The notes beneath the pieces were generated by a model. The model was not told the DNA's origin, did no database searches, and saw nothing but the letters and a program-made list of their open reading frames with translations. A stretch of DNA of 64,000 bases from Lachnospiraceae bacterium AD3010. Lineage in GTDB: Bacteria; Bacillota; Clostridia; Lachnospirales; Lachnospiraceae. Each line of letters begins with the position of its first letter. Within the stretch, counting starts at the first letter, position 1. The translations under genes were made by a program, and so were the position numbers. Positions 9,251 through 18,935 of this stretch are shown here, one piece after another. The stretch is taken from NCBI GenBank assembly GCA_000622025.1, contig KK211387.1, forward strand, positions 479,945-543,944, in the 5' to 3' direction.

Positions 9251-10549
9251 ATGTGCGATATGACCGAGCGTGACAGATTGAGCTTCGTGCTGCACGGAGC
9301 CGTTGTCTACAGTAAAGATAAGGATGAAATGAACTGCTTTGAAGATGCCTACGCTGTCTGTAAGGACGGTATCTCGGAAGGGGTATTTACAAAGCTGCCG
9401 GAGGAGTATAAGGAGCTCCCTCTTATAGAGACCGGAGGACAGCTTATAATCCCGGGATTTACGGATCTTCATATCCATGCTCCCCAGTTTCAGTTCAGAG
9501 GAAACGGAATGGATATAGAGCTGCTGCCCTGGCTTGAGACCTATACCTTCCCGGAGGAGGCAAAATACAGTGACTTAAGCTACGCGGAAAAAGCCTACAG
9601 GCTGTTTACGGAGGAGCTTATTAACGGAGCTACGGTCCGTGCGTCGGTCTTTGCCACATCCCATAGGGGAGCCACCTTAAGGCTTATGGAAATGCTTGAG
9701 GAAAGCGGACTCGTGACCTTTGTCGGAAAGGTAAATATGGACAGGAATGTCCCTGATTATTATGTGGAGGATACTGAGGGATCCCTTTCGGAAACGGAAA
9801 AGTGGCTTAATGAAGCAGCGAAAAAGGGCTTTTCCCGCACAAGGCCGATCATCACTCCGAGGTTCACACCAAGCTGCTCAAGAGAGCTTATGACAGGGCT
9901 TTCGGAGCTCGCGGAGAGATATGCAGCTCCGGTGCAGTCCCACTTGTCCGAGAATCTCTCTGAGATAAAGTGGGTAAGCGAGCTCGAACCGGATACCTCC
10001 TCTTATGCAGACAGTTATGTTAAAGCCGGGATACTTAAAAAAAGCATACCCTGCATCATGGCCCACTGTGTATGGTCAGAGGAAGAAGAGCAGGAGATCC
10101 TATTGGAAAATAACGTGTTCATTGCACACAGCCCGGATTCGAATACAAATCTTTCATCCGGTGCCGCTCCTGTAAAAAAGTATCTTGAAAAGGGCATGAA
10201 TGTGGGTCTTGCAACGGATGTGGCGGGAGGACATTCAGCCTCAATGATAAACGCCGTAAGGTCAGCGATCCGGGTTTCGAAGCTGAGGAACCGGCTTTTT
10301 GACAGGGACACAAAGGCACTGACCTTTCCGGAAGCCTTCTATATGGCGACAAAGGGAGGAGGAGCCTTTTTCGGTAAGGCCGGGAGCTTTGATAAGGGCT
10401 ATTCCTTTGATGCACTGATCCTTGACGATATGAGAATTCCCACCACAAGGGAGGATCTAAGTGCCATGGAACGTGCTGAGCGCTTTATCTACCTCGGGGA
10501 TGACAGGTATATAAGCGGAAAGATCGTGGCGGGAAAAAGGATAAGGTAG
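9251..10549 (+). CDS. guaD: Guanine deaminase
   Basis: Zinc amidohydrolase of 432 residues converting guanine to xanthine. Metal-site motifs are GFTDLHIHAPQ (HxH), PVQSHLSEN, MAHCVWSEEE and GLATDVAGGHS (late Asp); VQSHLSE and ATDV.GG are typical of guanine deaminases. The ATG at 9251 follows GAAAGG closely; the ATG at 9260 is an alternative. The frame is open upstream to 9146 only through a palindromic repeat. Together with Ade it funnels both purine bases into the hydroxylase pathway, and it lies directly before the molybdate transporter those hydroxylases need. Confidence 0.92.
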   Translation: MCDMTERDRLSFVLHGAVVYSKDKDEMNCFEDAYAVCKDGISEGVFTKLPEEYKELPLIETGGQLIIPGFTDLHIHAPQFQFRGNGMDIELLPWLETYTFPEEAKYSDLSYAEKAYRLFTEELINGATVRASVFATSHRGATLRLMEMLEESGLVTFVGKVNMDRNVPDYYVEDTEGSLSETEKWLNEAAKKGFSRTRPIITPRFTPSCSRELMTGLSELAERYAAPVQSHLSENLSEIKWVSELEPDTSSYADSYVKAGILKKSIPCIMAHCVWSEEEEQEILLENNVFIAHSPDSNTNLSSGAAPVKKYLEKGMNVGLATDVAGGHSASMINAVRSAIRVSKLRNRLFDRDTKALTFPEAFYMATKGGGAFFGKAGSFDKGYSFDALILDDMRIPTTREDLSAMERAERFIYLGDDRYISGKIVAGKRIR

Positions 10550-10578
10550 AAATAAACATTATTTTTTGGTGAATCCCC

Positions 10579-10614
10579 TTTACAGCCGAGCGTTATTCGC
10601 GGTAGAATATAACG
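10579..10614 (+). promoter_or_regulatory. modA promoter with ModE-like operator
   Basis: TTTACA (10579-10584), an 18-bp spacer and TAGAAT (10603-10608) form the promoter. Across spacer and -10 lies a 24-bp dyad (10591-10614) with arms CGTTAT and ATAACG, the half-sites known for ModE operators. An almost identical element with the same promoter spacing lies before xdhC (36485-36520): 22 of the 24 bases match. Confidence 0.7.
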
Positions 10615-10635
10615 GTCAGAAAAAGGGGAACTTTT

Positions 10636-11664
10636 ATGAAAAACAATGTCAGAAAAATATTTGCTTCAGTAATTACCGCAGCTCTTATCCTAAGCCTTCC
10701 GGGCTGCGGATCCTTAAATAATGCCGGGGCAGAGCCTCCGGCGGAGCCCGAGGCAGAATCTCCTGCAGAACCTGAGGAAGCAGCGCCGACTGTTCAGGAA
10801 GCGGAAGTTACGGATGCCGGGGAAGCGGAAGCTCCCGCAGAGACCGCAGGGGATGAGGCTCCTTCAGAGACCGCGGAAGATAAGGCGGAAGAGAGCGGGG
10901 AAGTGTCGGAAGAGACCGAGATACAGGTATTTATCGCCGCATCCTTAAGCAACGTAATGGAGAAGGTGGCAGCAGCCTACAATGAAAAGCATCCGGAGGT
11001 GAAGATAAGCTTCAATGCGGATTCCTCCGGAACTCTTTTAACCCAGATAGAGGAGGGATACGCCTGTGACGTATTCTTCTCTGCCGCAAAGAAACAGATG
11101 GATACTCTTGAAAATGAGGATAAGCTTCTTGTCGATGGCACCAGAAAAGATGTGGTAAATAACCAGGTCTGTGTCATCACCTTGCAGGATAGTGGCACGG
11201 CCGTCACGGGTCTTAAGGATATAGGAAAGGCTTCATCCATAGCTCTGGCGGACGGCTCCGTTCCGGTTGGAAGATATACCCGTCAGGCAATGGTAAATGC
11301 AGGGATGCTTAAGGAAGTAGAGGATGTTTCGAAGATCACCACAAAAGAGATTTCCGATGCACTTGGCGGAGTGGAGATATCGGAGCAGTCCAATGTTTCA
11401 AAGGTACTTGCGGCAGTGACCGAGGGATCGTCGGAGGTGGGTACCACCTATTTTTCCGATACCTACGGCTTTGAGGATAAGGTGGAGATCCTGGAAAAGA
11501 TCTCCTATGACCTTACGGGGAATGTGATCTATCCCATAGCCCAGGTAAAAAATGATGAGGCAGATGAAACAGAAAAGGCAGCGGCTCTTGATTTTGTGAA
11601 ATTCGTAACCTCCGACGAGGCAAAGACGATCTTTGAAAGCTGCTACTTTGACACTGATGTATAA
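10636..11664 (+). CDS. modA: Molybdate ABC transporter substrate-binding lipoprotein
   Basis: Surface lipoprotein of 342 residues capturing molybdate (or tungstate). A signal peptide ends in LSLPGC with the lipid-bearing Cys24. Residues about 30-95 are an unusually long Pro/Glu/Ala-rich acidic linker, and the binding domain starts near EIQVFIAASLSNVMEKVA and contains FNADSSGTL, both typical ModA segments contacting the oxyanion. The terminal SDEAKTIFE segment is also typical. It heads modABC, and a ModE-like operator covers its promoter. Family identity is certain; molybdate rather than tungstate is inferred from context. Confidence 0.93.
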   Translation: MKNNVRKIFASVITAALILSLPGCGSLNNAGAEPPAEPEAESPAEPEEAAPTVQEAEVTDAGEAEAPAETAGDEAPSETAEDKAEESGEVSEETEIQVFIAASLSNVMEKVAAAYNEKHPEVKISFNADSSGTLLTQIEEGYACDVFFSAAKKQMDTLENEDKLLVDGTRKDVVNNQVCVITLQDSGTAVTGLKDIGKASSIALADGSVPVGRYTRQAMVNAGMLKEVEDVSKITTKEISDALGGVEISEQSNVSKVLAAVTEGSSEVGTTYFSDTYGFEDKVEILEKISYDLTGNVIYPIAQVKNDEADETEKAAALDFVKFVTSDEAKTIFESCYFDTDV

Positions 11665-11676
11665 GGGATCTGATGA

Positions 11677-12384
11677 ATGGACAGCTTCGTAGGGATATTG
11701 GGTTCACTTGACTGGAGCCCCTTATGGATATCATTAAAAACAGGGATTGTTGCGACAATCCTCTGTTTTTTTCTGGGGATCTTTGCCGCCAGGGCGGTAA
11801 TGAATATGAGATCACCTCTTAAAGCCGTGATCGACGGGTTTCTGACAATGCCCCTTGTCCTTCCTCCCACTGTTGCGGGATTCTTTCTGCTCTTTTTATT
11901 CTCAAAAAGGCGACCTCTCGGAATCTTTCTCTGGGACACATACGGGATAAAGGTGGTGCAGAGCTTTTTAGGCTGTGTAATAGCGGCGACCGTTATTGCC
12001 TTTCCGCTTATGTACAGGAATGCAAGGGCGGCCTTTGAGCTTATAGACATAAACCTGATCTATGCGGGAAGGACCCTTGGGATGTCGGAAAATAAGATCT
12101 TTTTTAAGGTCGTTATCCCCACAGCCGGTCCCGGACTTATCAGCGGCACCATACTGACCTTCGCAAGAGCCCTGGGGGAATACGGAGCAACCTCGATGCT
12201 CGCGGGAAATATTCCTGGAAAGACAGCCACCATTTCCCAGAGGATTGCGCTTGTTATGCAGGATCAGGACTATGTGACGGGAGGGATCTGGGTACTTATC
12301 GTGATGATCATTGCCTTTGCGGCAATAGTTCTTATGAACCTGGCTGCCGGAAAGACACAGAAGAACGTGAAAAGATGGGAATAG
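11677..12384 (+). CDS. modB: Molybdate ABC transporter permease
   Basis: Inner-membrane permease of 235 residues with about five to six hydrophobic segments. The ABC-coupling EAA loop is visible as RALGEYGATSMLAGN, a signature shared by ModB and CysTW permeases. The gene starts 12 bases after modA and its end overlaps modC by 10 bases (ATG of modC at 12375), so translation is probably coupled. Confidence 0.93.
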   Translation: MDSFVGILGSLDWSPLWISLKTGIVATILCFFLGIFAARAVMNMRSPLKAVIDGFLTMPLVLPPTVAGFFLLFLFSKRRPLGIFLWDTYGIKVVQSFLGCVIAATVIAFPLMYRNARAAFELIDINLIYAGRTLGMSENKIFFKVVIPTAGPGLISGTILTFARALGEYGATSMLAGNIPGKTATISQRIALVMQDQDYVTGGIWVLIVMIIAFAAIVLMNLAAGKTQKNVKRWE

Positions 12385-13418
12385 AATTACGCTTGAAGAA
12401 AAAGCTTCAGGGCTTCAGCCTTGATGCAGAGCTTTCCGACAGCTCAAGGAGGATAGGGATACTGGGAAGCTCCGGGGCGGGAAAGTCCATGACTCTTAAA
12501 ATGATAGCCGGGATAGAAAGGCCGGATGAGGGCAGGATAGTATTAAATGACAGAGTTCTCTTCGACTCGGAAATGAGGACGGATATAAAGCCGCAGAAGA
12601 GGAATACGGGTTATCTCTTTCAGAATTACGCTCTTTTTCCAACCATGAACGTGGTGGACAATATCGGAGCGGGACTTAAGGGGAGGAACAGGGAGGAAAC
12701 AAAAGAACGGGTATTAAATATCATCGATAAATTTAAGCTTAACGGTCTGGAGAAAAGGCTTCCTTCCGAGCTTTCCGGAGGACAGCAGCAGAGAGTGGCG
12801 CTTGCGAGGATAATGGTTTACGAGCCGGAGGCCATTCTTCTAGATGAGCCTTTTTCCGCACTTGATTCACATTTGAGGGATCATATGCAGGAGGAGCTTT
12901 TTTCGATGCTTGACGACTATCCCGGGACGGTGATAATGGTGTCACACTCCAGGGATGAGATCTACCGCTTCAGTGAGAGCCTCATCATAATGGACAGGGG
13001 ACATATAGAAAACCATGGGGAAACAAAGCATATCTTTGAAGCACCTGGCACCAGGACAGCTGCCATACTTACGGGATGCAAGAATATTTCGGATATCAGG
13101 ATAACAGACAGCCACACTTTTGAAGCTCTTGACTGGGGTGTGACACTTAAGGTAAAAAAACCTGTGCCCGAGGATACCGTATGTATCGGATACCGGGCTC
13201 ACCAGTTCGAGCCGCTGTGGGGAGAGGGAGAGGAGAACTGCCTTCGTTTTGACCTCTTATCCAGTCACGAGCTGCTCTTTGAGAGAAAATATTACATAAA
13301 GGGGAAAAAGACCATAAGCTGGTTTGCGGAGCGTTCCCTCTGGCCGCTGATAGAGAAAAAGGGGAATCCCTCATACCTTAAGATCCGTGAGGAGGACATT
13401 CTGTATCTGAAGGAGTGA
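12375..13418 (+). CDS. modC: Molybdate ABC transporter ATP-binding protein
   Basis: 347-residue ATPase powering molybdate import. Walker A GSSGAGKS, a Q-loop in YLFQNYALFP, the signature LSGGQQQRVALAR, Walker B AILLDEPFSALD and the switch His in VMVSHSRDE are all present. The C-terminal 110 or so residues resemble a divergent regulatory extension like the TOBE region of ModC, but a clean TOBE motif is not obvious. Last gene of modABC; a MITE begins 20 bases after the stop. Confidence 0.92.
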   Translation: MGIELRLKKKLQGFSLDAELSDSSRRIGILGSSGAGKSMTLKMIAGIERPDEGRIVLNDRVLFDSEMRTDIKPQKRNTGYLFQNYALFPTMNVVDNIGAGLKGRNREETKERVLNIIDKFKLNGLEKRLPSELSGGQQQRVALARIMVYEPEAILLDEPFSALDSHLRDHMQEELFSMLDDYPGTVIMVSHSRDEIYRFSESLIIMDRGHIENHGETKHIFEAPGTRTAAILTGCKNISDIRITDSHTFEALDWGVTLKVKKPVPEDTVCIGYRAHQFEPLWGEGEENCLRFDLLSSHELLFERKYYIKGKKTISWFAERSLWPLIEKKGNPSYLKIREEDILYLKE

Positions 13419-13438
13419 GGAGGCGGTGAGAATCTTAC

Positions 13439-13540
13439 GATTCGGACGCCAAAAGTCACATTTTGATTAAATACGCCCAAAGTTCTTGTCCCCACCACAA
13501 GCAAGCTTGTGTGGTGACAATTACTTTTGGCGCTTTAATC
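13439..13540. mobile_element. MITE-like element, copy A (102 bp, minimal form)
   Basis: Non-coding element bounded by imperfect terminal inverted repeats: left GATTcggaCGCCAAAAGT, right arm (reverse complement) GATTaaagCGCCAAAAGT. It is flanked by 7-bp direct repeats ATCTTAC at 13432-13438 and 13541-13547, a target-site duplication. The centre holds a hairpin (CACCACAAGC/GCTTGTGTGGTG). Longer relatives lie at 18543-18850 and 57067-57424. It sits between modC and the molybdopterin-binding gene, where it may act as a terminator or separator. Confidence 0.8.
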
Positions 13541-13565
13541 ATCTTACACGAGAAAGGAAAAACCC

Positions 13566-14612
13566 ATGAAACTACTTAAAACCGAAGAAGCCGTGGGGCA
13601 GATGCTCTGCCACGATATCACGAAGATAGTAAGAGGAGAGAGCAAGGGTCCCGTTTTCAGAAAGGGTCACATTATAAAGGAGGAGGATATCCCCGTACTT
13701 CTGTCAGTGGGAAAGGACCATATTTATATCTGGGAAGTTAATGAGAACATGATGCATGAAAACGATGCAGCCCTTGTTCTTTATGATCTCTGTAAAAACG
13801 ATCACCTTACACGGACAGAGGATATAAAGGAGGGAAAGATCGAGCTTATCGCTGAGTGCGACGGACTCTTAAAGATCGACGCCGAAAAGCTCTACAGGGT
13901 GAATTCCTTCGGACAGATGATGATAGCAACGGTCCACAATAATTATCCTGTAAAGAAGGGGCAGCATGTGGCAGGAATGCGGATAATCCCTTTGATCATA
14001 GAGAAGGAAAAAATGGAGAGCGTAAAAAAGGCCGTTGGAGAAGGATCCATATTTACCCTCCTGCCCTTTGTAAAAAAGAAGGTTGGTATAGTTACCACGG
14101 GAAATGAGGTATTCCACGGAAGGATAAAGGATACATTTACCCCCGTTGTAAAGGGAAAGATAGCAGAGTACGGTTCGGAGGTCATAGCTACGGAGCTTAG
14201 CTCCGATGATCCCGAAATGGAAATAGAATGCATTAACAGGGTGCTTAAGAAGGGGGCCGAGGTAGTGATCTGTACCGGCGGAATGAGCGTGGATCCGGAT
14301 GACAAGACTCCCTATGCCATTTCAAAGGTGGCTGACAGGGTGGTAAGCTACGGTGCACCTGTGCTTCCCGGTGCAATGTTTATGCTTGCATATAAGGGAA
14401 AAAATGACGAGACAGCCATAATGGGACTTCCGGGCTGCGTAATGTATGAGGGAAGGACCATTTTTGACCTGATCCTTCCGAGAATATTTGCAAATGATAT
14501 TGTCACGAAGGAGAGTATGGACCGGCTCGGCATGGGAGGCTTCTGCATGCACTGCAAGGTCTGCAATTTCCCGAACTGTGCACTCGGAACCGGGATCAGC
14601 CATCCCATATGA
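13566..14612 (+). CDS. Molybdopterin-binding protein (MoeA/MogA-fold)
   Basis: 348-residue protein of the molybdopterin-binding superfamily seen beside Mo hydroxylases in Clostridia. Residues about 170-320 form the MoaB/Mog-like domain: VGIVTTGNEVF, a CTGGMSVDPDDKTP loop (GG..V..DD, the Moco-binding signature) and GAPVLPGAMF. The last 25 residues carry a compact cysteine set, CMHCKVCNFPNC, suggesting a metal or Fe-S site absent from classical MoeA. Likely role: molybdate insertion or late cofactor handling for the hydroxylases. A truncated, near-identical second copy lies at 17685-18309. Confidence 0.85.
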   Translation: MKLLKTEEAVGQMLCHDITKIVRGESKGPVFRKGHIIKEEDIPVLLSVGKDHIYIWEVNENMMHENDAALVLYDLCKNDHLTRTEDIKEGKIELIAECDGLLKIDAEKLYRVNSFGQMMIATVHNNYPVKKGQHVAGMRIIPLIIEKEKMESVKKAVGEGSIFTLLPFVKKKVGIVTTGNEVFHGRIKDTFTPVVKGKIAEYGSEVIATELSSDDPEMEIECINRVLKKGAEVVICTGGMSVDPDDKTPYAISKVADRVVSYGAPVLPGAMFMLAYKGKNDETAIMGLPGCVMYEGRTIFDLILPRIFANDIVTKESMDRLGMGGFCMHCKVCNFPNCALGTGISHPI

Positions 14613-14638
14613 AACTTGGGGTTAGCGGCTCTTATCAT

Positions 14639-16656
14639 TTAATTTCCCAATAAAGATTGAAGCCTGCAATAGAAAACCGGATTTCCGTTAATATGTTTCC
14701 AGTCAGGAAATTCATATTGTGCAAGCAGCGTCAGTACAGACATTAAAAGAGTTGCAAGGCATAATAGCACCAAAAACCTTCCGGTTTTCCGGTGTTTCTC
14801 TTCTCTCATTTTATTGATCATTTCCATGGCAATATAAATTGCAGGAAACAGCAGATACAGCCTGAAATCCATTTGATAGCGGGTTAGTATTCCGGCCATA
14901 AGTGTGTCTGTGATGGCCACAACAAATGCGCATATATAACAGCAGATCCTTAAGCCGTCTCTCCCGATTCTGCCTGTTAAATCAAGAAAACAAAGACAGG
15001 TTAGCGGGATCAGGAACAATACTCCTCCTATCTGTCCCTCTGTTATTATTTCCCCCGGATAGTCACAATCAACGCCCATCACCCGTAAATACGGAAATTC
15101 TGGCAGAAAAGATGGCAGATTCAGCAGGTAATAAAACAACCCTGTCGGTATCTTAGCCAAATGGATTCCCGAATGAACCATATCATGACTTGTGAGATTA
15201 TAATTTGCGCCAAAATCAAAGAATGAACCAAAACGCACCTGATTGTACCACATCAGCCCTGCTGCCACAGGAATATACGGAACAATAAATGCAACGAGAT
15301 ATTTAATTTTTCCTATATCTGTCCGGATTAAATCTTTGAATATAAAAATACCCAGAAAACTTGCAACTGCAAACTGTGGCCTGCATCCAACGGAGAGTGC
15401 CATACAAAGGGATTCGAGAATGCCATTTACCAATTTCACACGCCCTTTAGCTATGGTATTCATCCATAATCCCAATCCAAAGAGAACCAAAATCAAACCT
15501 GCCGCTATAGCAATATAGTATATAGCAGCTCTCTTTATGATCAAAATTGTTCCGACCGAAACAGAAAAAGTTATCGAAAACAAAACCTGCATTATCAGAG
15601 AAAGCTTTTCACAGTATTTCTTTCTCATCTCATTTACAAGAAAAAATCCGGCAAGGATGAGTAAGACATCCAGAATATAATGAACACTAAGCGTATTTAT
15701 TCCATGTCCGGTCATTATCCGGTACGGTAAATAGATCAGAAGTGCCGGCACTACCCCGAAATACACATAATACCTGTTTTCATAGTATGCTGTATCCCAA
15801 TAGAATTCTGCCCCCTCTTTTTCACGCAAATTGCTGTCATATGGATTTATCATCCCGTTCAAAACAGTGTCATTACTTTCTTCAACATATACCCTGCCAT
15901 TTAAGATTGCTTCGACCAATTCATTGTATTCTTTACTCGGAGACTGGGCGACCGGAACAATATGTTGAATTGACAGCACTATTCCTATGGTCACTATTGC
16001 AGTTCCTCCCATAACGAATATCCTTTTTGCCTTGCTGATGCCTTCATCTGTGTATTTGAACTCATGAAAAAGTAAATACAAAGATATAAAAAGAATAGAA
16101 AATCCCAAAAGGAAACGGAAAATATTAAACTGAAACGGCCATCCGGAATTAAGCTCTATATTATTAATTACTATGGATTCAAAATCTTTGAAAATAACGA
16201 GACGTATTTTTTCCACTTTACCATAGGGTTCAAGAGGAATATACATAGATTGTTTTACATAAGGAGAAACCGTCTTTTTTGTAAGCCGATAGAAATCAGC
16301 ATGTCCTTCATCTATAGCATATACAGCAATCTCTACTGTGCATTGTCTGTCCGGATCTAACCAATAACTGTTATTACACTCCCCGATATCTATAAAAATA
16401 TTGGCCAGTACCCCCCCCGGTTTACATAAAGTTCCAGCTCCTTATCAACATTATACAAATGCCCATAAATAAACTCTTCTCCAGACATGGTCACTACAGG
16501 ATCATGAATAGTATTATTTGAATTATAAAACCAAAACCTGTAATTCCATATGAAAATTTCAAAAAAAAGTGCGATGATCAGACTTAATAAGATGATCCCG
16601 GAAGACAGGCGGCTCAACTTCATAAGAATTACTTTTCTCTCCTCTTGCTTTTCCAT
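14639..16656 (-). pseudogene. Multi-pass membrane protein, frameshifted at a C8 homopolymer
   Basis: Two frames together encode one membrane protein of about 672 residues. The N-terminal part (16656 to about 16411) has one membrane segment and then reads ELYVNRGG. After a run of eight C on the plus strand (about 16411-16418) the frame moves, and the next frame (VLANIFIDIGE...) is open without a stop through residue MYIPLEP (16246) to 14639. One extra base in the run would join them. About ten hydrophobic segments and a YWDTAYYENRYYVYFG-type loop suggest a polytopic enzyme like GT-C glycosyltransferases; function is not recognised. The stretch looks more AT-rich than its neighbours. Frameshift may be real, phase-variable or a sequencing error. 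Confidence 0.7.
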
Positions 16657-16722
16657 ATCAATAATTTATCCCATACTTTATCTTGATTTGTGCCTGTCAT
16701 GGTGAACTGCAAAATCATGTTA

Positions 16723-17286
16723 TCAGGTATTTATACTCTCCATTATCTCAGAAAAACTGATATTCAGTGTATCAAAGAGACCGGTCTTTACGGTATCCGT
16801 AAAATCGTATCCCTCTATATGAGCGCTGTCAGCATCAAAAAAGTAGGTGGTAACAGATTCATTCTCAGGATCAACTATCCAGTATTCCTTTACCCCTGCC
16901 CTTTGATAAAGTTTTAATTTCCGTGCATAGTCATGATGGACGCTTCCCGGGGATACGATCTCTATTATCCAATCGGGAGCCCCATTGCACCGCACCCCGT
17001 CAAGCTTATCCCTGTCACAAATCACACTGATATCAGGCTGGACGATATTGTCTTTGTCTTTCTCAAGCTTGACATCAAAAGGAGCCGGAATGACTTTACA
17101 CTTTCCTTTGCTGCGGGAGATATGATTATCAATCATACTGCATATCTTTACCACCAATTCCTGATGCAGCTGGGAAGGAGCCGCCATATCATAAAATACC
17201 CCGTCAATAAGCTCTGTACGTACATCATCGGGGAGATTATAATAATCCTCCTCAGTATAATAATTAATATGTTTGGCGGAATCCAT
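16723..17286 (-). CDS. Uma2-family (DUF820) putative endonuclease
   Basis: 187-residue protein of the Uma2 family, which has the restriction-endonuclease fold. Typical landmarks: YYNLPDDVRTELIDGVFYDM at the start, HQELVVKI, QPDISVIC, PDWIIEIVSP and YQRAGVKEYWIVDPE, carrying the PD-(D/E)xK-type acidic residues. Members are common in mobile-element-rich genomes and their biological role is unclear. ATG 17286 follows GGGAGG; a TTG at 17298 is less likely. Stands alone in a decayed segment. Confidence 0.88.
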   Translation of the reverse strand: MDSAKHINYYTEEDYYNLPDDVRTELIDGVFYDMAAPSQLHQELVVKICSMIDNHISRSKGKCKVIPAPFDVKLEKDKDNIVQPDISVICDRDKLDGVRCNGAPDWIIEIVSPGSVHHDYARKLKLYQRAGVKEYWIVDPENESVTTYFFDADSAHIEGYDFTDTVKTGLFDTLNISFSEIMESINT

Positions 17287-17512
17287 AAAACCTCCCAATT
17301 CAAATGCTTTGCATTATCTTCATTCTTATTATAGGTGTCATCAGTAAACTGTTCAAGGTCTTTATCCCGCAAGGTAAACTCGGTAGTTTGACAGTCTAAA
17401 CATAATTTACCACCTTCAAGGCCAGTAACGGCCTATATTTTTTGTCAAATTTCATATTTATACCCGCGCGTCCCAATACATTCCATTATAATATATTCAG
17501 GAGGTGGATTAT

Positions 17513-17690
17513 GCGGTTAGGCTGGACAACGGGCAAGTATTCTATAACTTATAGGGCGGTTAAAACCATTCGTATCAATGGTAAGAATAAAAGAGACGGA
17601 ATCCCTATATCTTTTTCCATCTATCCCGGCAACAGAAATGAACAGATGACTATGATCCCTCTCGAACAGAAGATGCTGGAAAAAGCGGAT
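17513..17690 (+). pseudogene. Transposase remnant (IS4/IS1634-type)
   Basis: About 60 codons resemble the middle of an IS1634-like DDE transposase: GKNKRDGIPISFSIYPGNRN then EQMTMIPLEQK, matching the GIPL.F...PGN.NE...L.PLE segment of that family. Both ends of the gene are missing. Its 3' side runs directly into the truncated molybdopterin-binding copy, marking a recombination or insertion junction. Confidence 0.65.
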
Positions 17691-18309
17691 AATTCCCCTT
17701 ATAATTGAGAAAGAAAAAATGGAGAGTGTAAAAAAGGCCGTCGGAGAAGGCTCCATATTTACCCTCTTACCCTTTGCTAAAAAGAAGGTTGGTATAGTTA
17801 CCACGGGAAATGAGGTATTCCACGGAAGGATAAAGGATACATTTACCCCCGTTGTAAGGGGAAAGATAGCAGAGTACGGTTCGGAGGTCATAGCTACGGA
17901 GCTTAGCTCCGATGATCCCGAAATGGAAATAGAATGCATTAACAGGGTGCTTGATAAGGGTGCCGAGGTAGTGATCTGTACCGGCGGAATGAGCGTGGAT
18001 CCGGATGACAAGACCCCCTATGCCATTTCAAAGGTGGCTGACAGGGTGGTAAGCTACGGTGCACCGGTGCTTCCCGGCGCAATGTTTATGCTTGCATATA
18101 AGGGAAAAAATGACGAGACAGCCATAATGGGACTTCCTGGCTGCGTAATGTATGAGGGAAGGACCATTTTTGACCTGATCCTTCCCAGAATATTTGCAAA
18201 TGATATTGTCACGAAGGAGAGTATGGACCGTCTCGGCATGGGAGGCTTCTGCATGCACTGCAAGGTCTGCAATTTCCCGAACTGTTCACTCGGAACCGGG
18301 ATCAGCTGA
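17685..18309 (+). pseudogene. Truncated second copy of the molybdopterin-binding gene
   Basis: From about 17685 the DNA is nearly identical to 13979-14600 in the intact gene. It encodes the last roughly 200 residues (from MESVKKAVGEGS, through the GGMSVDPDDKTP loop, to the CMHCKVCNFPNC tail) with few substitutions (for example K-to-D and A-to-S changes). The N-terminal 145 residues are replaced by transposase sequence, and the end differs from the parent (GIS-stop instead of GISHPI). An ATG at 17719 could permit a 196-residue product containing the whole Mog-like domain, so expression cannot be excluded. Confidence 0.85.
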
Positions 18310-18325
18310 AGACCTTGCAGAATGA

Positions 18326-18370
18326 TTTTTGCTCCGTAACTGCCAAAAAAAGTGAGTTAGGGAGCAAAAA
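18326..18370. repeat. Inverted repeat
   Basis: Arms TTTTTGCTCC (18326-18335) and GGAGCAAAAA (18361-18370), with further pairing inside (TAACT/AGTTA). It could be a transcription terminator with T and A tracts in the stem, or the end of a lost element. It lies just after the truncated molybdopterin-binding copy. Confidence 0.45.
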
Positions 18371-18387
18371 TGTTGAAAGCCTGTGCT

Positions 18388-18535
18388 GCGTCCATTTTTA
18401 TCAATATCAAGACCTACTATCTGAAGACGATCGGCAAGCTCTCGTTGTGAAATATGCATATCCTTCCTGTAGTAAGCTACCCGGGACCCACAAACATTAT
18501 TTTTCCCCTCACTGCTTTTATTCTTCTTTTCAATG
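18388..18535 (-). pseudogene. XRE-family HTH regulator remnant
   Basis: On the minus strand an open stretch reads KNNVCGSRVAYYRKDM, then HISQRELADRLQIVGLDIDK, the first half of a Cro/C1-type helix-turn-helix common in Clostridia. After DKN the frame loses similarity (GRSTGFQHF instead of the expected AI.RIE helix). No start codon or binding site is evident. It is a scrap between the gene duplicate and MITE copy B. Confidence 0.55.
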
Positions 18536-18542
18536 ATTCTAT

Positions 18543-18850
18543 GATTCGGACGCCAAAAGTTACATTTTGATTAAATACGGATTGTTCCGTGCTACGCGGT
18601 CTCCGCTTCGCTACGGTCGGCGCAAAACCGATGTCCACTGGACATCGTGCGTCCCACAATCCTACCCCACACTCAACGGGGCACTGCCGCGCTTGGCGCG
18701 TCAAAGCGTGCCCGCAAAACATCCACCGGATGTTTTGCCTTTTCGCGGGGCCCCTTCCCCACTTCATGCTCGTGTAGGGGTGCGCCCAAAGTTCTTGTCC
18801 CCACCACAAGCTTTTCTTGTGTGGTGACAATTACTTTTGGCGCTTTAATC
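18543..18850. mobile_element. MITE-like element, copy B (308 bp)
   Basis: Same ends as copy A (GATTcggaCGCCAAAAGT ... ACTTTTGGCGctttAATC). The flanking 7-mers ATTCTAT and ATATTAT match at 5 of 7 positions, so the duplication has decayed or is not original. Inside are stacked palindromes: CGATGTCCACTGGACATCG, GCAAAACATCC-acc-GGATGTTTTGC, and the terminal CACCACAAG/CTTGTGTGGTG hairpin. Open frames across it are by-products of GC-rich palindromes; no transposase is present. Confidence 0.8.
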
Positions 18851-18906
18851 ATATTATACCGGATCCAAGGCTTGATACCAACAGAAGAATCGCTTAGTTC
18901 TCCCGT

Positions 18907-18935
18907 TTGGCAAAGTCACAAAAAAAATATATAAT
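18907..18935 (+). promoter_or_regulatory. Promoter of the peptide-export locus
   Basis: TTGGCA (18907-18912), 17-bp spacer, TATAAT (18930-18935), about 110 bases before the first gene of the locus. No other strong promoter was seen before the next two genes, so it probably drives the membrane protein and both exporters. Confidence 0.6.

Noticed and set aside
10550..10635. Moco riboswitch before modA
   Set aside because: The leader is too short for a Moco aptamer; the dyad over the -10 explains the conserved sequence better.
18567..18827. Open frames in MITE copy B, and similar ones at 57091-57453 in copy C
   Set aside because: The same peptide appears in both copies only because the DNA is a repeated GC-rich palindrome; there is no start signal and several frames are open at once.
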